A stretch of DNA of 64,000 nt from Plectrocnemia conspersa (GCA_009617715.1 VTFK01000281.1:372001-436000), one strand, 5' to 3'; positions 26,244 through 39,687 are shown, counted from the first letter of the stretch. The notes: generated by a model not told the origin, from the sequence alone. Numbers and translations: made by a program.

Positions 26244-29200
26244 TTAAAAAAAATCTTATAATATTAAACTTAGTTTTAAAATAAATTAGAGCACTACTAA
26301 GTAAACAAATAGTTAACCAAGTTAAAAGCATTTGTCTAGGAAATATAATAGACGCTGTATAATATAAATAAATATAAACACAAATGGTAAATATACATAA
26401 AAATGCTCTTAGTATTATATGTAAGGGCGATGCTGATATACATATTTCATATGTACAGACTCGTAATCTTTTCTTTATACGATAAAATTTTATGAATGAA
26501 GTAATAACAAATTTTCTATAACATGAGTAATAAAATATTTTCATTATAAAAGCTTTTATACGATTATTTTAAGCTACCCTAAATAGGATTTATTTACAAG
26601 CAATAATAGCTAACGTTTAAAACGTATGTTTTACTTGTTTTCAAAAAAATCTATGTTAATTTCTAAATTAGTAATAAATTCTTAAAAATATAAAGTAAAA
26701 ATATGTTTATTAAAAATTATATTTTCATAAAAATAAATGCTTAATTTTTTTAAGTTAATAACAAATAGCCCCATTTTTTATTGTGTAGTTAGCAATTAAT
26801 AACTTTTTAAAATGTGTTTAAATAAATACAATACTATGAAATATGCAAGTTATTTTAGAAATAAATAGGAAATGCTCAAATAAAAAACATGCAAAATATT
26901 ATCATGCAAAAAATAAAATATCTAATACTTACTTCTCAAGATGCGCAATAAATTGCCAAATTAAAATTTATGGAAATACCTTACGTCAAAGCAAAACAAG
27001 AAAACGTATTTATAATTCATGAGACGTGGTTGTTATTTTTGTAGAATAATAAGCGTTTGTAGTGTAACATCTCAATTATATCATAAATTTTGTGTCTAGC
27101 TAACTACGTGAAAACTTAACTTGGATATTCAAAATCCATATGCTCGAGCATCTGGTTATACCAAATTAGCATTGCTCTTAGCAAATATAATCTATACTAT
27201 TTTTTCCATTTGTCAAGGATTTTGTCATACAACAACTTTGTGCATATACGTATTTACATTAATCATAAGTACTTGACACAAAACAAAATGTAATATTTGT
27301 ATTTTTTTACAAAGTCATTATTGTTTGTATAATATAACAGGGCAATTTAATGACCGGTAATTTGAGATTTTTACCGACGTTTTAAAAAAACGCTGTAATA
27401 TAATGAACATATTTTATCCCTAAAATTGTCTCTATGACGAAGATTTAAAAACAAATATTTATAGACACTATAAAAATATCATTATATTCCTTTATTTGGA
27501 TTGTTATGTATTGATATATAAATTTATAACATAATATTTACAGAGGTACAAGAAGTAAAAGATAGCTAGTATACTATATGTGTATAATTAAAAAGGCCTT
27601 CTCATAATTTATTATTCAATCGTGGTAATTTTTTTATTTTCTATATTTAAAAGGATATTTAGAAAATAAAAATAGGAAAAAAATGCATACTATTAATCGT
27701 GTACTATGGTAAAAATTGCCTTAATTTATTTAGAAAAAAATTAAAAAATTGTTATTAATAATTATCAATGACGTGGGTATTTTTTAATTAAAAGAATGGG
27801 ATTAATTTATAAATGTACAGTAATTCTTTAAAAAAATGCTATTAAACGTATAATTTAAAAAGCTATTTTCCATCAAAATTTTTAAACATTATCATTTTTT
27901 TAATATTATCTTATTTTTAAATCAATGACTGTAATGAATGAACGTATTGAAAGCCGTTCTAATGTATGTTTTATATTATTGTATATGAGTCAATTTTCAG
28001 CATCTAGTTAAAAAATTGTTTTGTGAGTATGTGTAAATCAGTGGCATTATCCGTCCTGTAGTAATTTTTATTAGATAAATCTTTAAATCGAATTTCACGG
28101 TTTTGACTTTTAATATACTATAAATTCACTGCCAGCAATTAATCACTAGCAGTTTACCACCCGGTAATTGATCATTTTATCACCAGATTTTTTTAAATTG
28201 AAAATAAGATTTTTTTAAATTACTTTAATAGGCGTTTAACAATTAGTAAACTTTGTGTGGAATGTCAGAAAGTATCTACAACTTTATAAAACGACCACTG
28301 AAAGATTAGGCATGCGAATAAAAAGCAGATGCGAAACAGAGGTTGAATTTAATAAACTGATTTTTAGACTTACCAAGGGTATAAGAAATATTAATGTCCT
28401 GATATGTAATATATAGTAACAACAATAATTTAAAATGTACATATAGCGTTTAATAAAAAAAATATGATAAACCAACTACACAATTAAATTTCTTTAAAAA
28501 AAATATTCAACCTTGTATAATTACGCACGAACATCCCTTGTATTTAAAATTTACTCATTTAAATTTGCGCAGATTTTTCACTCATAATATTTGATACTCA
28601 AATACCATAAAAAATTAGTCTAATAATATTTTTCTGTTATATTATTAAAATATATATATTTTTTTAATATAAAATAAAACCTAAAAATACTCTAAAGTAA
28701 TTTGTATTTTCGGCTTTGAATAATAATATATTATAAATATTTTTTCCGATAATGCTCACAAATAAAATATTTTTTATTTTCTTACAAATATTAATGTAAC
28801 GTTTGATAACTAAATTGCAAGCATCCTAAGAGCAGAAACATCTTTAATATGATACCATAACATGAATTGCATCATTTAGCGGTGGAATCTTAGTCACCGT
28901 GTACCAAGTTTCCGGAAGACCTTCCTCCGTTAATTTGACGTCGCGACTCTCCCAAAGGGGATGATCATTATATATTTATGGAATTCCATGTGGTCGCACT
29001 TCCAGCTCGCTCGCTTCCAAACTCATAAAGTTAAAAGCTCCAGGCAAGTCGAAAGCTCAGCGAAATTTTTATGATTTTACCCTGCCAACCTACACACACG
29101 TGCGCGACTAAACTAACGACCTTCACAAAAAATACAAGTCAATTACATGTGACCGTTAAATATTTTATTGTTTGGAAAACGACTGCAATAAGTATTAGGT

Positions 29201-31594
29201 TCAGTAATACATTATTGATTTTTTTTTTCAACTACTTACATTTTACACGTGTAGGCGTTTTTATCGATTATTTTTTAGGACACATTAGCATAATATTCAT
29301 TTTTTATGTAGTAGTTTTGGGCAAGCTTAAACCAATGTATTTAAATCAGTGGTTATTCAAATTTTTGCTGACATACAATCCATGGGAGTGACGTTAGAGT
29401 TGAGATGAAGATTTATAGCATACGTCGCTAAAGTTTGCGATGAGGCGTCGAGCTGATGAATAAAATCGAGTTTTTATTTTTGGTTCACTCTTTAGAATTC
29501 TCTGTATGCATTTTTAATAAATAAATCCCACATTTAAAAACTCCTGCCTTTGATCGTCAATATTACCAGTGATATATCAACGAAATACTTCCAATCTTTA
29601 AGCTAAGTCCCTGACTCTAAACTGCCTATCAAAATTGCGCCTCCCCTCTTTAAGCCCTAAGCAGCGGCAATTATCTGATTTTTGTATGTTAAAGCTTGAA
29701 AATGTTTTTATGACAAATTCAATCTGCATATTAAATGATTTGAGTAAACTTCCGTAATATTTAACACCACAACTGTATCGATACAAATGTTTGAAAGTTC
29801 AATAAATTAACGATTTAGTCCTCAATTTATTATAGCTAAGTTACGTAGGCACCTTATATAAAACTTGACGATAACTCCCATGTTGTTTCAATTTATTATT
29901 AAATGAATTAAATCAATTCGTTTCGAATAAGTTTATAAAGGTAACCCCAACGAGCGTTTTAGAGCCTGACTAAGCTGGAAAACTTCGTCAAAGCTATAAT
30001 AAATGTATTAGGCATATAAACTACATTAAACTTTCAGTATGAAAGTTTGGATCGGCGAACACAAATAAATAATGATCCGGTGATAACATTTATTTCACTG
30101 TAGATTATAAATACGCGTCATTAAATAGCCTATTTATAATTTGTCCTTTGTAGATATGAAAGTCTATTTTCATGACGTAATCTTTCAAAGTTTGCTTGAA
30201 ATATTTATCCATGTTTGTTTGTTCTGTTGTATTGTATTTCAACAGTGAATTCATCAAGCTTTGTCGACTGATAATATGTTTCTGATGTCTCTCACATTTC
30301 AAACGACGTTACGACAGTTTCAGATACGTTAAAGCTCATTGCGAACCCTAAATTAATTTTGTATGACATCGATATTTATAATTCAATCATATCTCATTCT
30401 GAATTTCCGATGATGACAGATTCGTCGAATCGTATTTGTAAATAAAATAGTTGAAAATGTAATACGTTTGTGGACCAGCGCCAAGCTGAAATAATAAATT
30501 GATTTTTGGTGACATGTTCATCGTTATATTTATAATAGACCAGTGTTGGTATATTAATTATTAGGTAATTTGTCGTGATTAAAAATTATTTTGCCAGTAT
30601 TAGTATTATTAAAAAAAATATTAATACAAGTTAAAGAAATCTGTTATAAACAGATTTTTACTTTTTTGTAGCTCTTTGTATGCAAATATGTATATTAAAT
30701 CAATATGAGATCAAAAAGATTGCTACTAACTTAAAAATAATAATGTTTGAGCACAGTTTGCTGTGTTGTTACTTTTTGTACTTTTAATATAAACACAACT
30801 ATTAAAATATTCACACTGAAAAAATCTTGTAAAATATATTCAAGAATAATTTCATAAATGGATTACCCATATTTAACTTTTAAACTTACGTCATAATATA
30901 TGGTATTATATATTGTTATCCAGTAAATTTTTAACTGCAGAAATACAAATAATGCAAAAAATTATTGTTATTCTTTAACCATGAATGTATCAAAAGAGGA
31001 TAAAATATTTTTGCCAGAATAAGTTTTATGCATGACTTTAATAATTGCGATAACCAAATGCCTAATTGTATTATTGGTATTTTAGATGTAAGTTTGTGTT
31101 TAATTATTGGTATTTATTACTAAGACTTTTTCCTATTTTTATTTTGAAGTCATGTTATCTATTAACGCATAATTATTATATTTTTTATATTTTATTTATT
31201 AACTATAATATAATTTTCATGCTAAATATTGCATTGTTGAAAATATTTTCTATATACAAATTGATTCCTAACTAATTATTATTTATAGGTGTATTATTAG
31301 TGGGATTACGGCATTTTGGATAAATTTTGTCGATTCATTTCTCTGACTAAAACACTGATTTCTCTAACCCAAAATAACTTGTTCACATAAAACTTACCGC
31401 GCTATAAAAGCTGTTGTTAAATGATTCTATTTCTAAAAATACAAAAAAAAAACTTAAGCAGTCTGACATGTAAATAATTTACATAATATAAAGAACGCTT
31501 TATTGTAGCATGTATATTAAGCCTATATAAATAATGTACCTCTCCATTTGTCAAGTGTGTGTTCCTAGTTTATTTACACATTTTACATGGCCTG
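26244..31594. other. long AT-rich tract with one GC island
   Basis: Nothing coding is recognised over about 5 kb. The GC island at 28880-29130 holds no long frame but contains ATTTATGG and several CpGs. Weak minus-strand splice pairs with tiny intervening segments (for example around 28375-28400 and 31399-31433) were seen but are not convincing. Confidence 0.4.
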
Positions 31595-31691
31595 CCCGAA
31601 GCAATTTCGGGTGCGTACAACCTAATTTAGCCACACCGTATAATTAACCATGCGAAAGGATCAATTGTGCGATTTGCGTCAACGCACCCGA
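31595..31691. repeat. overlapping inverted repeats that can form alternative stems
   Basis: CCCGAA at 31595-31600 pairs with TTCGGG at 31606-31611 across a 5-base loop. TCGGGTGCGT at 31607-31616 pairs perfectly with ACGCACCCGA at 31682-31691. The two stems share bases 31607-31611, so they exclude each other. The block lies in a GC-elevated island (31590-31870) that is otherwise unexplained. Confidence 0.6.
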
Positions 31692-32226
31692 CATACAAGG
31701 TGGCATCAAAGGTGCCAAAAACAAACACAAGGCGACCGAGAGAAGGAGCAAGACGTTGAATAATTTAAGGTTAGCGTGTGTGAAGCAAATATGGGTTGGT
31801 CAAGATGGGCTCGGGTCGAAACCGAGATACTACAAATCCAGCACGTGAACAAACCGATTAACATGGAAATGTTCTAGAATCCTAATTGCCACTTTGAGTT
31901 TTGATTCATAACTTGAAACTAAACATACGTTGCATAAATGTAGAAAGTTTTCAAATTTAAGGATTTTTTAAAAACATTTTAGTGCTAGAATTTCGTTAAC
32001 GATTTGTCATTCTGTCGATCAATAGCTGTAACTGCCTGTCTAAATGTGTCTGTGTATGTATTTTATTTTTATTCATTAGTTGAATATTGGAGGTTATTTT
32101 TAAGTAAAGGAGCGTTATTTTTATATTTTTAATCTGATTCATTATTAACTAGCAATAAATTAATTAATAATAGGTACATATTTACAATAAGCTAATGAAA
32201 CAAAGATTTAATATTTTATACTTTGT

Positions 32227-32420
32227 TTAAAACAGATCCTTGCCATTAGGAACAGCATTGACAATTAGAGCGATTAGCATGTTGCAGTCCAAATCGGCAT
32301 TTTGGGAATTCATATGGAATGCCCTCATAAACAACACGAGCATTCTGGCGGTTAACGTAACCATGTCTCGAGCCAAAATGATGATCGTTCTGGTGTTAGC
32401 TATGGCATGCACCCACTCGC
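32227..32420 (-). CDS. candidate terminal coding exon, product unknown
   Basis: On the minus strand a good acceptor (TTTAATTTATTTGCACAG, last base at 32421) opens a frame GC|GAG TGG GTG CAT... that runs 63 codons to TAA at 32229-32227. In the same frame a TAA lies inside the pyrimidine tract, so the frame opens close to the acceptor. Codons use C or G at the third position far more than the local 25-30 % G+C. The peptide (EWVHAIANTRTIIILARDM... to ...NAVPNGKDLF) looks like amphipathic helices. The pattern W...IIILA+.M.......F.R faintly recalls a helix of the vinculin/alpha-catenin family, but this is speculative. An antisense frame (32240-32437 +) shares the wobble positions and also has an acceptor-like AAAACAG, so the strand is not certain. 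Confidence 0.42.
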
Positions 32421-32547
32421 CTGTGCAAATAAATTAAAGTCAAGTGCTAGTTTAAATTACATATTCAGCCGTCACAGTCATAGAACTTCGTTGTCTAATT
32501 GAGCAAAACTTTATAAATAAAATTCAAAATAAGCACAAGAAAAATTA

Positions 32548-32668
32548 GCGTAGTTTTTATTTATATCCAATATAGATAGCAATCAAGCACACAATTAAAT
32601 TATAAACTCCCCCAAAACAGAAAACAATTACGCAGATAATCCATTTATACTAGCTTAACATTTAGTTT
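32548..32668 (+). repeat. direct repeat B, copy 1
   Basis: About 120 bases that recur at 33005-33130. Shared strings include TCCAATATAGA, ATCAAGCACACAATTAAATT and CTTAACATT. No protein is encoded. Confidence 0.88.
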
Positions 32669-33004
32669 GGGGTATTTTTTTCTGTCTGAAGTATAAAAAT
32701 CTAAATAACATTTTTTTACGAATTTCCTTAAATTTTTTCAAGGATTTCTAAGCTATGACAGTTATCTACATATACGCAATACATTAAATAATAATACCAT
32801 TTTAGTAGATATGTGCTTCAACACATAATTTATATTTCAAATGTAGCTCTTATGCGTAATAAGTTTTCCGACCACTGATCCTAATTCATGTTAAATAAAT
32901 ATGTATTATGTTACTGACATTCTTACCTAACAAAATACATGTATATTTTTCTATGATAAATAAATTAGCAAACATATTTTAAAATAATATATGCTGAGTA
33001 CAAT

Positions 33005-33130
33005 TGTGTAATTTTTATTTGTGTCCAATATAGACAATAATCAAGCACACAATTAAATTATTAACACCCCCTAAAACAAAAAAACAATAAACCAGATAAC
33101 TTATTTTTACTATCTTAACATTAAATTTCA
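33005..33130 (+). repeat. direct repeat B, copy 2
   Basis: Same orientation as copy 1, about 457 bases downstream. It begins TTTTTATTTGTGTCCAATAT and contains the exact 20-mer ATCAAGCACACAATTAAATT found in copy 1. The origin (tandem duplication or small mobile element) is undecided. Confidence 0.88.
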
Positions 33131-33497
33131 GGGAAGCAAGCTAAATAAAGCAACGAAATAAAACAAAGCCTACGTGATTAATCAGTAATCTAAAAAAAAA
33201 TTTTCTCCCTAAAAAGCGTTAGAAAAAATCGAACACCACTCATTCAACTATAAAATGAAAAATTTACAATAAATAATAAAGAAAAAGCCATAAGATTATA
33301 CAATTATATGACAAAAGTTTTTAAATTATTTCCAGCATCCTGTCTATAAAATGAAGCTATTTCTAGATACACTACATTAACTTTACTTGCCTTAATATTT
33401 CATAATTAAAAATGAACTTCTTGGCATGATTCAATAACAGAAAACCACCGAAAAAGAGTATAAAATAATTAAAAATATTTTAAAAGTAATAAAAACA

Positions 33498-34080
33498 CGA
33501 TGGAAGATGACACAGATTATCCTTAATAGGACCAAGGAGACATGTAATCTGACAGGGCAATTAATATTTTTCTATTGTATTAAAAATGTTTGAGAAGCTA
33601 CGCTATGTCGAATATATTAAATACTACAGAAACGAGAAGTATTCCCAAGCCACCAATTCGGCTTTCTGCAAGAGCACTTAAACAATGCATAATTAAACAA
33701 ACACACCGAGTGGCAAACGAGATTAATAAAGATCTACAAGAGAGGAAATATTTTTTTTGCTTTTATGTATAAGACAGGCTTTCAACAACGTGTGACATAT
33801 ATGATTAAATTTTAAAATCAAACATGTATTATCTTAACATATTTGTATGTATATGAAAGATCTTTTATAGTGAAATATCAAGACTAAAAATCCTCCGTCT
33901 GTCCAATAAAATCTGGAGTACCTCAAGGCAGTGTACTAAGGCCAGTATTGTACTTAACATATACTGCAGATTTGTCTGAAAATAAAGTAGACAATTCAAG
34001 ACAAGGAAAGACTGGAGAAACGTCCCAGCAAAATGGCTACGTAATCAAAGTAAATTAATTACGGAGAGATCGACTGGATG
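33498..34080 (+). pseudogene. decayed jockey-clade LINE reverse transcriptase
   Basis: Broken pieces appear in the correct order on the plus strand. TGQLIFFYCIKNV.EKL stands for YRPISLLPVLSK.FEKL. Next is a decayed HQFGFR region, then QTHRVANEINKDLQERKY, then AFNNV for KAFDKVWH. After SFIVKYQD comes SGVPQGSVLRPVLYLTYTADL at about 33913-33975, the strongest block. The catalytic YADD block that should follow is missing; instead the sequence goes to LEK.PSKMA near 34020, suggesting an internal deletion. At least five stops and several frameshifts are present. It is not the same family as the copies at 11 kb and 59 kb and is much older. A possible more 3' scrap (GCQKS-like) lies near 34260. Confidence 0.85.
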
Positions 34081-37000
34081 ATTAAAGAGAAAAATTGATT
34101 TATAGTTATCCTGATGAGCTATTCATCCTTTTGGGATTTTAAGATGGAAGTTTTGCTAAATATCACAATGGAAAAGCAGAAAAATTGAACCAAATACTCT
34201 AAAACATCTATAAACTCTAAAACAATTAAATATAAAAAAATCGTTAATTGAATCTGCGAGCGTTGGGTGCCAAAAAAGTACTTATTCATCAAAAACTTAT
34301 CACTTTGAGTTCTATAATGACTATATTGAAATAAATTAACTAAGGGATAGGCATTCTAGAGTAATTTCTAAAATAAAATGCATAGTATAGTTAAATAATT
34401 ATTAATTAAAAACAAGTTTACAGCATTAAATGAATTTAAAAATAAAACATATCTGATAATAAAGAGCTTAAGAATTTATTTAACACTTATTTAAATTTTA
34501 TTATCAATAAGTCAGAGAATAATGTTGCTAAAAAAAACAACTACCTACCTGATTATGTACGCCAATTCACCGATAAAAGCTTTTATTAAATTAGCATTTA
34601 CTGCAATAAAAATCATATTAAAAATATTGAATACTATGTACGTAGGCCGTAGACTTAATGCGTCATTAACAAATTTTACAACCGAAATTTCTTTCTGTAT
34701 GAAATAATATATTAGTATATACAAAAAATTCGTTGAAACATAATATTTATGGATGTTGTTTTCTGAAAGTCAACATATTCTATTACGCTTCGTTTTGCAA
34801 TTTTATAATGAGAATTTTAAAGGTCTTTGCATTGTGTGCGAAATATTAAATTAAACTAGCAACCCAGGTCACATAAATTTATACTTTACACTTATATATA
34901 AAGTAATCTAGATTCATACGAACAGCGCACTATAATAACATCTCAAATGCCGTGACTATTGATCGCTTGCATTTTACAACTTTACGTATGCTATTCTAAA
35001 AAGTATATTCGTGATATTTGTTTCGAAATTTTGATAATAAAATCAAGATTGATGCGACAGCTACTGCGAAAGAAAAAATGATTAATGACCCGAAAGGAAA
35101 GTTCGATGCAACCTATAAAAAACGTGATGTTTCTTTCGCGAAAAACTTATTCGTTTTGGCTAATGGAATACAGTTATCAGCACCTTTAATGGCCGGACGA
35201 AAACCTCTTATTTTTTACATTTTAACCTTTCTTGCTCCATCAACTTCATTTTTTTATACGTTGTACATTTATAACGATTTTTTTTTTTGGGGTACCCAAA
35301 GTGATATCCTATTGAGACGCAAATTAAAAACTCCAGATTAAATGTTTTTATTCACCAAGGTAGAAAACTTTTACGTTGCACTTTAGTCAACATGTTTACA
35401 GAGGGCAGGCCATATGTTACTTAAACGGTGAATTTACTTTGTCGGCGATTCTGCGAAAATCTCGGCCGTAATTTTTCATCAAAGCTCCTTTGATTCTGCG
35501 GAATGAAAACGTATTACGATCCCCCTAAATTGTCGTGGATGGTTTGCAAAGGCAGTTTTTTACGTGTGAGAGCGCTTTTTTCTAAGGCCATTTAACACAA
35601 AGACATTTATTTTACAGTTGTGATTATCTGGCTTTACGCTAAGAACGGCCATGAATTGGAATTTGCTATGTTACGATCTTTGATATATGATTTTATATAT
35701 CTCTGATTTGCCTTTTGTCTTTATTTAGCTTAACATCTGTGGTAAAGAAGCATTATAATAATTAAAAAAATATTTTTTACTATAATACATCTTAGTTCAA
35801 TTTCGATAATTCTGAGCCGGTGCATTATTATAGTGAAGCAGCTTGTATTCAAATATTTTTCAATGGAAACTAGGATCTTAATTGACACACTCAATTCAGT
35901 AGGTTTTCGCACTATTGTTTTAAAATTTAAACAGCTATGTTTGTCTTGTTAAATTTTTTATTCATCATAGTATATGTTACTTTTAATGACATAAAAAAAT
36001 AAAACACACGTCTCTGTTTAGTTTAAATAATGTATGATATTTTAGTAGTTGGTTTAAACCTGCCAAAACAACATACCATCTCAAAAGCCGTTTTATAGCG
36101 TATATTTATTATGATCCAGATAATAATTGTATTAGCTTTGCGATTTATATAATATAAATTAGCTGAGCGAAATTCGAAGAAATTCATTAATGGAAAAGCC
36201 TCGGGTCAAATTCGATTTAATCCTTGAAAGGTTTGTGGTCACAATAATGCCAGATATAAGGTTATATACATATGTTTTGATATTAATATTCTAGAATAAC
36301 AAATAATCCAATCTTAAATAATTTATATAAAGCTTCTAAAAAAAATAGAATAATATTTAAGACGACAATAATGCAGTAGGTAACTGTTCTTAATATAGTG
36401 CGAAAGAACTAGAATCAATATTCGGTTTTTTACTCCTAATTAACATAAATGAAATCAGAACAATAAACGACGACTAACACATTTAAAACCTGGATTTTAA
36501 ACCCATATAAAACTTACTCTTTTAAAATTTCTTTCTATAATAATAGCTCTCACAGATTGGGTTTTCATAATTTTTAGCTTAGAGAAATAACTAAAATAAA
36601 ATCTAGCTATGTTATGCATAATATACGTTACTGATTTAAGGATATTTGATTTTTGTCTTGTATCTCTTATGCTACAACGAAAATTTTACAATAAATACAA
36701 TTTTACAGTAAAATAATTCCTTATATACGTAGCCTATTATTCTACTGAAAAATTTGACTAGCACATTTAAAGCCGAGAAACTTTTTTATTATTATTTTCA
36801 TAAACCCATTGATTAATAGTAAATTTCCTTTTATCTTCAAGCTAATTCAATTCCCTATTAAATTTTATCACAAGTCATAAGAACAGACTCAGGATTTGAC
36901 TGTTAAAATTAATGTTACTCTCATGATAAATATTTAGTCGCAGCGGAGAATTAATTACGCCTGATGAAAATTATTTAACAAAAACAGCATATATGGATAT

Positions 37001-38577
37001 TTAATAGCAAGGCTCAAACGCGGGCTACAATAAATGTGCAAAAATTTAAAATGCATGGTGTGTCAGAAACCAATATGGAAAGCAACATAAAACCACTACA
37101 CCTAATTCGTTGCCCCAGAATACTCTCCGTTGGCATTTGAGTCGTCACTTATGAATGAAACATTAAAAGCTTTTCCATAAGTGATAGAAATGGAATTCGT
37201 AGTATAATATTTATACCGTGGTATTTTAAGAATCTACTCAACATAAATCTAAATCTAAAAATACATAGGAGTGATAAATATAACAAAATAATTATATTTA
37301 CTAATTCAATACGACAAGCAAACCGTACTAATTTTTGTGTTGTTCGCATGTTTGTTTGTGAACACGATAGGGAATTCTTCTACATCGTAATCGAGTAATA
37401 TTATAAAAGGTATTTATTTTATTGAATTTTGGTTGGATTCCGTGAATGAATAACAAATTGTATACGTATAAGTAAACCAAATCAACTTGATCTTAGTGAA
37501 AGATTTTAATGTATTTAGCGATGGAAATTTATATTATATATCACCTCATACATTAAAGAGCTAGATTTTCAACGGAAACTTTTTTTGTTCCGAAACTTTT
37601 CGACTTTTCAACTTTGGATTAATGGCTTGAAAGTTTTTTTTTATTTTTTAATATATAATACTTTTTTTATGTAATGTATATTATGTATAGAATAATCTTA
37701 TAAAACATCTTTTAAGGTAAAAGATTGTAGTAAATTAGAACCCACCGGAATAATATAGAATTTAACTACCGGTATAAAATATTTAATATAATCAATATTT
37801 AACTTAGCGCCGCTACGAAAAAAAATGGTTAATATATTGCTTATAGAAGATCAATGTTATATTCTACGACGAACGTTAATATTATATGTCCTATAAAAAT
37901 ATATGTATATTTTATAGTATTTCTTACATTTTTACAGTAAATTAATAATAATTAAAACATATATTTAAACCAAAATAGATATTGTTTAAACATTCAAAAT
38001 ACTCTTATAAAGAACCAAATGTATATTTTAAAAATACTATAAATGTTAAAATGTATTTTTTTTTAGTTTATACATATATTAAATATATTTATACGATATA
38101 TACTTACATATGGGTTGCATGAAACCAATGTTATTACATCACAACTATTTATAATTTATTTATTATTATTATCAAATATTGGAATCATATTAATAAAACT
38201 TTAATACAAAAGACAGTTCATCATTATTCAATTTTAAATTTATTGAACTGTATATTCTATATCAATTTTAAGCGAAACTGTAACTCAAATCGAAACTTTT
38301 CTGAATACATTGAAAATACAAACTAATTTTAACATAGTTTGTACATACATAAAAACAAACATGTAATGTCTGTTACGTTTTGCATTTTAGGTATATAATA
38401 TAAATCTTGATAGTTAATAATTACTAAGCACTGTAAAAGTCATTATTTCGACGTTAAACAAAATTTCAATCCTGATTTTTAAAATTATAAATATATAAAA
38501 TAATATATGTATACAATATATAGATATATACAAACACTACAAAACATTGATACAATCAATGACTTATATCCGAAAGA
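34081..38577. other. AT-rich DNA with a GC island at 35.0-35.6 kb
   Basis: The 107-codon frame at 35018-35341 (+) lies in a GC-elevated island and is unrecognised. No splice pair brackets it. Two weakly similar stretches near 36470 and 36755 share GACTARCACATTTAAARCC but diverge at once on both sides. No other structure was seen. Confidence 0.4.
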
Positions 38578-38578
38578 T

Positions 38579-38602
38579 ATGGGTTCTAATCCCATATGAA
38601 CC
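38579..38602 (+). repeat. tRNA T-arm-like sequence, possible SINE remnant
   Basis: ATGGG TTCTAAT CCCAT forms a 5-bp stem with a 7-base loop closely matching a tRNA T arm and pol III B box. Upstream bases do not form an acceptor stem with ATGAACC, so it is not an intact tRNA. A tRNA-derived SINE fossil is the likeliest reading. Confidence 0.35.
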
Positions 38603-38830
38603 TTTGTGTTTTTCAGGAGATTGAAATTAATGCTTATTTTAATAAACTGGCCAAATTTTTGGGTCAGATAAAAATATTTGTATCTGTAGGTGCGGCATTT
38701 TATACCCAGCCGGATCATAAAATCAGCATTTGTTTATTGTTTTTACATATCCAATTTAACTGTTTTTTTAGCGCATTTAGTTTAAGAACTACACTACACG
38801 GTCCTTCCATTGCGAAAATTCTTCTCCCAA

Positions 38831-38887
38831 GTAAGTGCCGCCCGGGGCGCTTTGCCTTTCTCACGCCCTCTCCTAGCTACGCCACTG
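38831..38887 (-). mobile_element. terminal sequence of a hAT-like DNA element or MITE
   Basis: Read on the minus strand from 38887 the sequence begins CAGTGGCGTAGCTAGGAGAG and goes on to CGCCCCGGGCGGCA. The first 16 bases match a widespread end type of hAT-like elements and their MITEs. The adjacent 8 bases outside (ATTTTGCA) would be one target-site copy, but no partner was found upstream, so the other end is lost or diverged. This block explains the GC-rich spike here. Confidence 0.5.
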
Positions 38888-39687
38888 ATTTTGCAGTAAA
38901 TTTTTTATGTAGTGTAGAATTTATATGCATCATATAGTTTTTATACGACATGATCTTATGACGCATTTTATTAGCAGAATTTGCCAAATAGCTGTTTGTC
39001 TATGTCGACGTAAAAAATGCGAGATTCGGTTTATAAGATATGTGATTCAAGTTTGGATTGCATATGCTTAATGTAAGCTTTTGACAGAAAATTAAACCAA
39101 ATGTTAGCAAAAATAGTTTTTAAATAAAATATATATTTTTATCTAATGATAATATTTAATAGACACATGGTGTATGAATAAAATGTTATCTTGAAATAAT
39201 AAAATTACGTTTTTCGTTAATTTAACATCACTTGGAAATATACTGTTTATCGTCAAGGGCAATAAACAGTTTTCTTATTCTTGTCCGCAATAAAATCGAT
39301 TCTATAGAAGTGTAAATGCTAGAATATTGTGTTGCAAAGACCGTGGCAAAATAGTAGAACAATGAGATGTTTTAAAATTAGATCTCGCGGCCGATGCGTG
39401 TTATTGGACCAATTGTCTTGACGTGGCGTCTCGATACAATCGACCAGTAAATTGAATACTCGTTCCGCTTTATCTGTTGTTCATTGCAAACTCATTTCAT
39501 GTTGCATTTCCCTTCCAGCCCAGTTTATTTGTGTCAAGAATACAATTGCACAAGGTCCGTGTTCAATGATCAGATGGCGTGAAACGAGATTAGCTCCTAG
39601 GAATAATTTTAAAAGTGTGACAATCAAACATGATAAAATGATTCGCTTGTAAGAAAAATTTCTCATTTTAGGAACATAAAGAAATGT

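Noticed and set aside
31399..31433. 35-nt minus-strand segment between a T-rich acceptor and GTAAGT
   Set aside because: The splice sites look good but the segment is AT-rich like its intron-like flanks. In T-rich DNA such pairs arise often.
35018..35341. 107-codon frame rich in Lys, Phe and Asp
   Set aside because: No splice pair, no motif, and the second half is low-complexity hydrophobic.
36460..36790. Possible tandem duplication around GACTARCACATTTAAARCC
   Set aside because: Similarity stops after roughly 25 bases on both sides.
38531..38603. Possible tRNA gene around the T-arm motif
   Set aside because: The 5' bases cannot form an acceptor stem with ATGAACC, and no D arm or anticodon arm is visible.
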